This document shows, one piece after another, positions 1-6,708 of a stretch of 36,402 nt of DNA. The first letter of the stretch is position 1. Each line of letters begins with the position of its first letter. Both the position numbers and the translations under genes were made by a program. A model generated the notes under the pieces. It saw only the letters and a program-made list of their open reading frames with translations. It searched no databases and was not told where the DNA came from. Source of the stretch: Myxococcales bacterium UBA5297 (lineage in GTDB: Bacteria > Myxococcota > Myxococcia > Myxococcales > UBA5297); the NCBI GenBank assembly GCA_002408385.1, contig DHSB01000082.1, forward strand, positions 9,474 to 45,875, read 5' to 3'.

Positions 1-2868
1 CCGGAGCCGATACTGCCGGCTCACCTCGGCCTGCGTCGTGCGCAGCTCGTCGGCCAGCTCCTCCTGCGTGAGGATGCGCCCGCGGATGCCGAAGACGTCC
101 GCGACGATGGGCTCCTGCTTCTTCACCAGCGGCGTGCTCGCCCGGGTCCAGATGGCCTCGAGCGTCGCCGGCGGGCTCTCGACGACGCTGCCGCTCTCGT
201 CGAAGCGCTGCAGCGCCTGGACGATGTGCGCGACCTTCGCCGGCCCGATCCCCGGCAGACCGGTCAGGTCGTCGCGGGTCGCGGTCGCGAGCCGGCCGAC
301 GGTGGTGAAGCCCTTTCGCACCAGGCTCTCGGCGAGGCTCGCCGACAGGTCGAGCCGATGCAGGTCGGTCGGGTTGCCCTCGAGCGCGGGCCACAGCGGC
401 CGGCGCACCGGCGCGGCTCCCGCGGCCGGCGGCACGCTGCGCCGTCGAAGCTGCGCCTGGAAGTCGAGCACCTCCTTGCGCTTCTTCTTGCCGAGGCCGC
501 CGACGGCCTGCACCTGCGCGGCGGTCAGCGCCACCAGCTCGCCCTGCGTGCGCACGCCGGCGCGGCGCAGCGCGGCGACGATGGGCTGCGACAGGCTCGT
601 CGCCGACAAGGACAGCTCGGGGCTGTCGGAGCTCGGGCCCTGCGGCAGCTCTATCTGGCCGCTCTTGAGCTTCTCGCCCAGCGCCTCGAGCAGCGCGGCG
701 CGCATCGCGGGCGCCGACGGGTGGCGCGCCTCGCGGTCGGGGCTGAGCGCCTTCTCGAAGAACGCGGCGAGCGCGGGCTGATCGAAGTCGTCGGCGTCGA
801 TGCGCGGCCGGTCGCCGGGCGCGGGCGCCTCGTCGTCGAAGGGATGCCGGCCCGCGAAGAGCTCGAAGAGGCACAGCGCCGCCGCGTACCGGTCGGCCGC
901 CGCGTCCCAGACGTGCAGCGAGGGGTCGCGATAGCGCGTGGTGCCGATGAAGAGCGCGTCGGAGGGCAGGCCGGCCAGCGAGAAGTCGATGACCGTCAGC
1001 CCGTCGTCGCCGACGATCAGGTTGTCGGGCTTGAGGTCCTTGTGCGTGACGCCCTTCTGCTCGAGGTAGGCGAGCGCGCCGAGCAGGTCCTCGGCGAAGG
1101 TGCGCAGCGTCTCGCGCGCGGGGTTCGGGTTCTCGACCAGCCAGCGCGACAGCGGCACGCCGCGTACCCGCTCCATCGCCAGCGTGAGCCGGTCGGGGAC
1201 GAGGCCCGCCGAGACGTCGACGACGCCGACGATGCTGCGGTGGTCGAGCTCGCGCAGCGCCCGGAACTCGGTCTGCAGCGCCTCGGCGGCGCGTGGCTCG
1301 GGTCGCGCGACCTTCAGGGCGCGGGTCGATCCGCTCACGAGGTGCAGCGCCGCGTAGACGGTGGCGAGGCCGCCCTGGCCGAGCCGGTCGCGGATCTCGT
1401 AGTCGTTGCCGAGCCGGGTGCCGGGCTGGAGGTTCTCGGGGTCGAGCGCGCGCGGCTCGGCGCTCGACTCCTTGCCCTCGAGCACGCGGGCGAGCGCGGC
1501 GCGCGCCTCGGCGAGGCTCGCGAACCGGTCGGCGGGCCGCAGCGAGAGCATCCGCGCGACGACCGTGTCGTACGACTGCGGCACCGCAGGGTTCAGGTCG
1601 CGCAGCCGCGGCACCCGGCCGCCGAGCCGCAGCAGCTCCGCGGTCGAATCGAAGAGCGGCTTGCCGGCGATGAGCAGCCCGAGCAGCGCGCCCAGCGCGA
1701 ACTGGTCGGAGAGCGGGGTCGCGTTCGAGAAGCCCTGCGCGACCTCGGGCGCGGCCCAGCGCAGCCGCTCGTCGTGCACCGTCGTCAGGCCCACCGTCTG
1801 GTTGCTGTGGAGCTGCTTGGCGAGGTCGAAGCCGGTCACCCGCAGGTCGGGCGCCTCGGCCTGGTTCTCGAGCAGGATGCACTCGGGCCGCAGCAGCCGG
1901 TGCACGATGCCCTGCGCGTGCGCGTGCTCGATGGCCTGGGCGATGCGGTCGAAGACCGCGACGCGGCGCTCGAGCCCGCTCTTGCCGGAGAGGGTGCGGT
2001 GATGGCGCTCTATCCAGGAGGCGAGGGTGATGCCGCTGAAGGCCTCGAGCGGCAGGCAGATGCCGGCCTCGTCGAGGAAGGGCGGATCGGCGTCGAGGAC
2101 GTAAGGGTGCTGGCCGATGCGCGCGAGGACCTGCGCCTCCCAGCGGCAGCGCTCCTCGACGCGGCGGCGCTCGGCCTCGTCGGCGAGGGGGCCAAAGGGA
2201 TAGACGCGCAGCACGCGCTCGACCCCGGAGATGGCGTGGCGGGCGAGGTGCTCGCAGAAGCGGTCGGTGCGCTCGAGGCTGCTCACCAGCTCCCACTCCC
2301 GGATCCGGCGCACCGGCCGGGTGCGGGGATCGGCGCCGACGAGCAGGTCGTGGAGCATCTTGCGCGCGTGCTCGTCGACCGCCGGCGGCTGGCCGCGGCC
2401 CGATCTCTCGGCGAAGGCGCGCGCGTCCTGCAGCGCCTCGATGACCGTGCGCCGAGTGTGGATGCGGCCGGTGCTCGCCGGGCCTTTGATGCCGTGATCG
2501 GTCGCGTGCGAGAGGAAGACGAAGTGCTCGACGAAGCGGCGGCCGGCCTCCCAGCTCTTGCGGCGCAGCTCGCCGGCGAGGATCTGGGCGGTCTTGCGGT
2601 TGAGCCGCAGCGGGCTGGGGATGGGCTCGGGGACGTACCAGTCGTGGTCGGTGCCCTCGATGCGCCCGCGGAAGCTCTTCATCTCCACGACGAAGAAGCC
2701 GTGCGGCGCGACGACGACCGCGTCGAGCTCGAAGACGACCCCGGATCGCTCGACGAGCCAGGCGTTCGAATAGACGGTGAAGTCCTCGGGCAGGCCGTCG
2801 ACGAGGAAGCGGATGGCTTGCCGTTCAGCGTCGTGCGCCGGCTCGCCGATGGGGAAGTGCTTGGCCAT
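1..2868 (-). CDS. pglW: PglW-like protein: NERD nuclease-like domain, pseudokinase, Ser/Thr kinase, HhH (partial, C-terminus off window)
   Basis: The start is ATG at 2868, three bases after the upstream gene's stop. The frame is open for 956 codons to base 1, so the C-terminus is missing. Residues about 10-130 look like a NERD domain, with D49 and E62-x-K64 as nuclease-type residues. Residues about 225-430 resemble a protein kinase, but the HRD motif is HRL (323-325) and the DFG is lost, so this is probably a pseudokinase. Residues about 490-745 are an intact kinase: glycine loop GQGG at 497-500, K519, HKDLKPDN at 609-616, and DFS at 628. Two helix-hairpin-helix segments (about 755-800 and 820-880) and a helix-turn-helix-like end follow. 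This order matches PglW, the kinase of type 2 BREX/Pgl phage defence. Membership in such a system is inferred, because the partner genes would lie beyond the window edge. Confidence 0.8.
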   Translation of the reverse strand, partial: MAKHFPIGEPAHDAERQAIRFLVDGLPEDFTVYSNAWLVERSGVVFELDAVVVAPHGFFVVEMKSFRGRIEGTDHDWYVPEPIPSPLRLNRKTAQILAGELRRKSWEAGRRFVEHFVFLSHATDHGIKGPASTGRIHTRRTVIEALQDARAFAERSGRGQPPAVDEHARKMLHDLLVGADPRTRPVRRIREWELVSSLERTDRFCEHLARHAISGVERVLRVYPFGPLADEAERRRVEERCRWEAQVLARIGQHPYVLDADPPFLDEAGICLPLEAFSGITLASWIERHHRTLSGKSGLERRVAVFDRIAQAIEHAHAQGIVHRLLRPECILLENQAEAPDLRVTGFDLAKQLHSNQTVGLTTVHDERLRWAAPEVAQGFSNATPLSDQFALGALLGLLIAGKPLFDSTAELLRLGGRVPRLRDLNPAVPQSYDTVVARMLSLRPADRFASLAEARAALARVLEGKESSAEPRALDPENLQPGTRLGNDYEIRDRLGQGGLATVYAALHLVSGSTRALKVARPEPRAAEALQTEFRALRELDHRSIVGVVDVSAGLVPDRLTLAMERVRGVPLSRWLVENPNPARETLRTFAEDLLGALAYLEQKGVTHKDLKPDNLIVGDDGLTVIDFSLAGLPSDALFIGTTRYRDPSLHVWDAAADRYAAALCLFELFAGRHPFDDEAPAPGDRPRIDADDFDQPALAAFFEKALSPDREARHPSAPAMRAALLEALGEKLKSGQIELPQGPSSDSPELSLSATSLSQPIVAALRRAGVRTQGELVALTAAQVQAVGGLGKKKRKEVLDFQAQLRRRSVPPAAGAAPVRRPLWPALEGNPTDLHRLDLSASLAESLVRKGFTTVGRLATATRDDLTGLPGIGPAKVAHIVQALQRFDESGSVVESPPATLEAIWTRASTPLVKKQEPIVADVFGIRGRILTQEELADELRTTQAEVSRQYRLR

Positions 2869-2871
2869 CGC

Positions 2872-3606
2872 TCACACCAGCAGGACGGTCGCGTGGGGGA
2901 ACCAGGTCTCGAGGGCGGGCTTGGCGAAGAAGCCGCCCTTGTCCGGATCGAGGCCGACGACGAAGTCGAAAGGCCCGCGGCCGCGCGCGGCCTCGAGCCT
3001 CGGATCGAAGAGGATGGGCAGCTCGCCCGAGGCGCCGCACTCGACGGCGACCAGGCCCGCGAGCGCGCGCTCCTGCCAGCTCCCGCAGGCGACGGTGAAG
3101 ACGTCGCGGAAGTAGACCTCGGGGTTCGATTGCACGAGGTGGTGGGCGAGCTGGCCGCCGGTGCCGGGGATCTCGAGGACCCGGTGGTGCGGCTTGACCT
3201 TGTGGAGATCGGCCTTGGCCATGCGCGTCGGCAGGCCGAGCAGCTTGGCCTGGGCGAGGACGTAGTCGGGCGAGGGCGCGGCGAGCGAGAGGGAGGGGAG
3301 CGAGTCGAGCCAGGAGGTGACGAGCGGCTCGGGGAGCGCGGCGAGCCGGGCCTCGGCGCCGAGGAGGGCGGCGGCGTCGAAGCCCGCCGGCTGGGTGACC
3401 GCGGCGTCCTCGAGGAGCAGCTCTATTAGATCGATGGGTCCGAGCCGGCCCCGGAAGCGCTGCCAGGTGGCGTGGCTCGGCTCGAGGAGGCGCTTGGGGC
3501 GGCGGCCGGAGGCCTCTTCGCGGGCGAGGGCGTGGAGGGCCGCGGCGGCGAAGGTGGCGGTCGAGGCTACCGGCGCCGGGACGGGCTGCAGAGGCAGGGC
3601 GAGCAC
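2872..3606 (-). CDS. SAM-dependent methyltransferase-like protein upstream of the PglW-like gene
   Basis: This gene encodes 244 residues if read from GTG at 3606, which has a GGAGGAAG Shine-Dalgarno about 9-10 bases upstream. An ATG at 3696 would add 30 residues but lacks a comparable site. The N-terminal half is helical and Ala/Leu-rich. Near residues 143-152 the segment LEIPGTGGQLAHHLV fits methyltransferase motif I (SAM-binding loop). A later FDFVVGLDPD segment could be a degenerate motif IV. The stop lies only 3 bp before the PglW-like start, so the two are almost certainly co-transcribed and this gene may lead the operon. A catalytic role as a DNA modifier is not shown: no clear DPPY or NPPY motif is visible. 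It could be an accessory or inactive Rossmann protein. Confidence 0.6.
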   Translation of the reverse strand: MLALPLQPVPAPVASTATFAAAALHALAREEASGRRPKRLLEPSHATWQRFRGRLGPIDLIELLLEDAAVTQPAGFDAAALLGAEARLAALPEPLVTSWLDSLPSLSLAAPSPDYVLAQAKLLGLPTRMAKADLHKVKPHHRVLEIPGTGGQLAHHLVQSNPEVYFRDVFTVACGSWQERALAGLVAVECGASGELPILFDPRLEAARGRGPFDFVVGLDPDKGGFFAKPALETWFPHATVLLV

Positions 3607-4070
3607 GGGGGGGGGCTTCCTCCAGCCGGGGCCAAGCGGTCTCGGCGCGATCGTTTGGAGTGTTGAGGAGCAAACCCTAGCACGCTCGGCGGACATGGGG
3701 ACGAGAGGGCAAGGGCGCGTAGTTGCGGGTTTGAGCGAGACTGGAATGGTGTGGGAATAGCGGACGGGACAGGGATGCAGGGGAGGGAGAGGAGGCAGGG
3801 GGCGCCGCCGTCCCGGAGTCCGTCGGTCTGCTCTTCGGGACCGCGCGCCGGCGCTTCGGTTCGGGGCAAGGACGATCGGCCGGAGAGGCAAGTGTTGGGA
3901 GCGCCGCCGTTCCGGTGGCCCGTCGGTCTGCTCTTCGGGACCGCGCGGCGGCTTCGAGGCAGGACCATCCGCCAGAAGGCAGGTATTGGGGCGCCGGCCA
4001 CCCCGGCGGTTTGTGTGCGCATGAAGAGGCGCTGAAGCGAAGGCGAGACGGATTTCTCGACTCACCCCCT
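3607..4070. other. 464-bp intergenic region with degenerate long repeats
   Basis: The spacer lies between the HIRAN gene stop and the start of the methyltransferase-like gene, both on the minus strand. It should hold the promoter of the defence-type operon. Frames are open across it in several registers, but they are Arg/Pro-rich and differ in each repeat copy, so no gene is called. The only clear structure is the two-copy repeat at 3802-3990. Confidence 0.6.
3802..3990. repeat. Two-copy tandem repeat of about 90-99 bp
   Basis: Copy 1 starts at 3802 and copy 2 at 3901; both open with GCGCCGCCG. They share an identical 27-bp core at 3820-3846 and 3921-3947, containing GTCGGTCTGCTCTTCGGGAC. 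A degenerate third start (GCGCCGGCC) is at 3991. The rest of each copy has diverged and differs in length, which argues against a recent assembly artefact. It sits upstream of the defence-type gene pair. Confidence 0.7.
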
Positions 4071-4478
4071 TCACCCCCTCGTCGAGGCCAAGAGCAGCAG
4101 CTCGACCTGCACCCGCCGCCAAGGATTGCTCGAGCGGCGCAGCTCGGCGATGCGCGCCTGCATGACGGCACCCTGATCGAGCAGGCAGGCGGCAGCTTCG
4201 TTCTCGGACCGGGGCACGTAGCCGATGCGGTGCGGGCCGAAGTGGATGGCGATGGCCAGCTCGTCGAAGCGGTTGTCGGGCTCGCGGCGCAGCTCGAGCA
4301 GCTCGCCGACCTGGAGCTGGTGCCAGACGCGCTCGCCCTCGTGGAACTGGAAGCCCGCCACCGGCGACTCCTGGAGCACCAGCCAGCGCTGCTGGACCTG
4401 TGCGCTAGCCTTGCGCTCACCTCCCCGAAGAAGGAGCGGTGTGGCCAGGAGCGTGGATAGGAATCCGCGTCGATCCAT
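4071..4478 (-). CDS. Secreted HIRAN-domain protein
   Basis: This is a 135-residue protein from ATG at 4478, preceded by GAGGAGG. Residues 1-26 form an export signal with a twin-arginine-like start (DRRGFLS), a hydrophobic stretch and an ASA cleavage site. Residues about 33-127 match a HIRAN domain. Visible hallmarks are SPVAGFQFHEGE, the LRREPDNRFDELAIAI core and HRIGYVPRSEN. HIRAN domains in helicases such as HLTF bind DNA ends, but stand-alone exported versions exist in proteobacteria and their ligand is unknown. An extracytoplasmic location makes a DNA-repair role unlikely. The gene runs in the same direction as the PglW-like pair, but the 464-bp gap suggests a separate unit. Confidence 0.8.
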   Translation of the reverse strand: MDRRGFLSTLLATPLLLRGGERKASAQVQQRWLVLQESPVAGFQFHEGERVWHQLQVGELLELRREPDNRFDELAIAIHFGPHRIGYVPRSENEAAACLLDQGAVMQARIAELRRSSNPWRRVQVELLLLASTRG

Positions 4479-4710
4479 GCTGGACCTCCTCGCGCTGCTG
4501 CTCTTCTGCCTTCGCTGCAAAGCCAAGGATAGGCGCGGCACGGACACGGTTCGCCCCAACCAACTGGGAAGGGCAGACCAGCGCGAGGAAGCGATCGAAG
4601 ACCAGCGGCTGGCGCTTGCGCGCGAGCTCGGCACTTCCCGGGCACCGACCTCCAGGCTCATACCACGCGCGCTTGCGGCGAATCTCTCGCGAGCCTTGAT
4701 CCAAACGAGA

Positions 4711-4743
4711 ACGCCGGCCGGCCTGGGGAAGGCCGACCGGCGT
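4711..4743 (-). terminator. Terminator-like hairpin downstream of the 4791-5543 gene
   Basis: A 14-bp stem with a single G-T wobble (4711-4724 pairing with 4730-4743) encloses a 5-base loop. On the minus strand it is followed by a short weak T-rich stretch (TCTCGTTTGG). It lies about 50 bp after the stop of the 250-residue protein. The rest of the 312-bp gap (4479-4790) should contain the HIRAN gene promoter; nothing else was recognised there. Confidence 0.7.
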
Positions 4744-4790
4744 CTTGCTCACCACCGATGGAGTGCGGGCCAAGGGAGCAGCCCGTCGCC

Positions 4791-5543
4791 CTACTGCGGC
4801 TCGACCGGCTCGCCCGTCTCGTTGCTCGTCTTGCTCGAGCCGGCCTTGCGGTGGGCGCGACGGGCGCGCAGCAGGATGTCCTTGTTGAAGCGCCCGGCGA
4901 TCTCCGCGTTGTCCATGAAGGCCAGGCGGCCGATGCGGTTCATGTCGTCGATGAGCTCGAGCACCCGGCCCTTGGCGACGTTGAGGTCGGTCGTCTTCTC
5001 GGGGCTCACCTCGCGCGCGTCCTCCTGCGTCGAGTTCGCCTCGAACAGCGCGGTGCGCAGCCGGTCGTGCTCGGCGAGCGCCGACTGGCCGTCGAAGTAG
5101 GCCTTGAGCGGCTCGTCGAGGGCGACGACGAACTCGCGGGTGCGGTCGGCGTGGTCGAGCAGCTTCTTCGTCGAGCTGCGCACCCGCTTGTCCACCGAGA
5201 AGCAGTTGGACTCGATGCCCTTGGGCTTGAGCTCGCGGATGACGATGGGCGCCACCAGGTTCAGCCGGAAGAAGTGGTCCTTGAGCGCCTGGAAGAGGGA
5301 CGCCTCGCTGCGGGTCGCCCCGGTCGCCGTCCCCCAAAGCCCCTGCCTCGAGCCGAGCAACGAGGTGATCGAGGCGAGCAGCGCGACCAGCTCGGCGAAC
5401 TTGGCCTCGGTGAAGCCGTGGGACAGCAGCTTGGTCTTGTACGTCGTACCGGTCTCGATCGACTTGCCCGCCTGCTCGACGACGCCGGCGGTCGGCTCTC
5501 GCTCGCCCTTGGTGGCGAGCCGTTCGCGTTCTGCCTTTTCCAT
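4791..5543 (-). CDS. Unknown helical cytoplasmic protein (250 aa)
   Basis: The start is ATG at 5543 behind a purine-rich AAAGGAAAGAAGAG; the first residues MEKAERERLATKGERE are strongly charged. The same frame stays open far upstream through the tandem-repeat array, but that extension is Arg/Pro-rich and follows the repeat, so it is not taken as coding. No signal peptide or membrane segment is visible. The sequence alternates Leu/Ala-rich helices with charged stretches, such as FAELVALLASITSLL and a later DRTREFVVALDEPLKAYF, suggesting an all-alpha or coiled-coil-like fold. I do not recognise the family. It is transcribed away from the OmpA-type gene and ends at a strong hairpin. Confidence 0.75.
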   Translation of the reverse strand: MEKAERERLATKGEREPTAGVVEQAGKSIETGTTYKTKLLSHGFTEAKFAELVALLASITSLLGSRQGLWGTATGATRSEASLFQALKDHFFRLNLVAPIVIRELKPKGIESNCFSVDKRVRSSTKKLLDHADRTREFVVALDEPLKAYFDGQSALAEHDRLRTALFEANSTQEDAREVSPEKTTDLNVAKGRVLELIDDMNRIGRLAFMDNAEIAGRFNKDILLRARRAHRKAGSSKTSNETGEPVEPQ

Positions 5544-6708
5544 CTCTTCTTTCCTTTCGTTGGCCCCGTGGACGTTTGGGGTGGAGGCATCCGACGACGA
5601 CTTGGAGAGGGCAGCTACGAAAAAAACTGTGCACCCCGAGGTTCCGTTGGATGGTTGACAGTGGACCGGAGCGGTGGGGACCGGGGGCTTGTCCGGGGAA
5701 GCGGGGGGGAGCCGTGAGAGTCGGTCCGCTCGGTCGGGGCAACGTCGCTCGGCGACCTCTCGCAGGCGCAAAGCTTGGTCTGCCCGCGAGGTGCGCGGCA
5801 TCGAAGAAGACCGGGGCTCTCGCGCGGTCCTGTCGGGAAGAGGGCGCTCGGTCGATCGTCTCGTGTTCGAAGGGGTGATGGCGCCCGCGCAGGGAGACGC
5901 CGCGACTCTCTGAGTTGGCGGGTGGTCCGGGTTGAGGAGCGGGGTGCGACGCCCCGAGTTGGTGGGTGGTCCGGGTTGAGGAGCAGGGTGCGACGCCCCG
6001 GGTTCGAGGATGGTCCGGGTTGAGGAGCGGGGTGCGACGCCCCGAGTTGGTGGGTGGTCCGGGTTGAGGAGCGGGGAGCGCCGCTTCGAGTTCGAGGTGG
6101 TCCGGGTTGAGGAGCGGGGTGCGACCCCCCGAGTTGGTCGATGGTCCGGGCCGAGGACCATGGTGCGCCCCCCCGAGTTGGTGGGTGGTCCGGGTTGAGG
6201 AGCGGGGAGCGCCGCTTCGAGTTCGAGGTGGTCCGGGCTGAGGACCATCGTGCGACCCCCCGAGTCGGTAGGTGGTCCGGGCTGAGGAGCATCGTGCGAT
6301 CCCCGAGTTGGAAGGCGGTACCGGCTGAGGACCAGCCGGCGATCCCCAGAGTCGGTGGGTCGATCCGGGCGAAGCCCTTGAGTGCTCGTCGCGGAGATCT
6401 CAGCGGCCGGCGGGCAGGGGGCTGAGTCCGTACGAGGTCTGGGAGAGGGAGTCTGGTCGACCGAGGACTCGGTGTGAGCTGAGTGATCCCTGATGCTGCT
6501 GGCCTCGTCCCGTTGACCTTCGGTAACCATCGGCCGCGAAATCGACGGCGCACAAGGCCGGCCGCGCGTGACCTCGCCGCTGTCGGCCCGGACCAAGGTC
6601 GTCTACTCGGAACAAGGGCCGGCCATCGGTCGAGCCTTCCGCACCGCCCGCGAATCAGTGAATTGCCAGATTTGCTCCCTCCCTCCATTTCCACTCACAA
6701 TCACAGCC
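5544..6708. promoter_or_regulatory. 1.17-kb divergent intergenic region containing a tandem array
   Basis: The region separates the leftward unknown gene (start 5543) from the rightward OmpA-type gene (start 6709), so both promoters must be inside or beside it. Its centre is filled by the 43-44 bp array. Flanks at 5544-5920 and 6381-6708 hold no convincing gene. No Shine-Dalgarno is visible directly before 6709, and a leaderless or unusual leader cannot be excluded. Confidence 0.55.
5921..6385. repeat. Tandem array of about 11 copies with 43-44 bp period
   Basis: Units begin (GGTGGTCC or variant) at 5921, 5965, 6009, 6053, 6096, 6140, 6184, 6227, 6271, 6315 and 6358; spacing alternates strictly between 44 and 43 bp. 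The typical unit is GGTGGTCCGGGTTGAGGAGC followed by GGGGTGCGACGCCCCGAGTTGGTG. The second half contains a small inverted repeat (GGGGT-GCGAC-GCCCC) able to form a stem-loop. Units near 6053 and 6184 share an alternate version (GCGGGGAGCGCCGCTTCGAGTT), hinting at higher-order duplication. Units decay to the right. The period is not a multiple of three, so each copy would be read in a new frame, arguing against coding. Confidence 0.9.

Noticed and set aside
226..3429. A 1067-codon open frame on the plus strand
   Set aside because: It is antisense to the PglW-like gene, whose minus-strand translation shows ordered NERD and kinase motifs; the plus-frame product is Arg/Glu/Gly-rich low complexity, typical of high-GC shadows.
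5544..6596. N-terminal extension of the 4791-5543 gene through the tandem array
   Set aside because: The frame is open but the 43-44 bp units are read in a different register each time, the peptide is Arg/Pro-rich, and a good ribosome-binding site supports the start at 5543.
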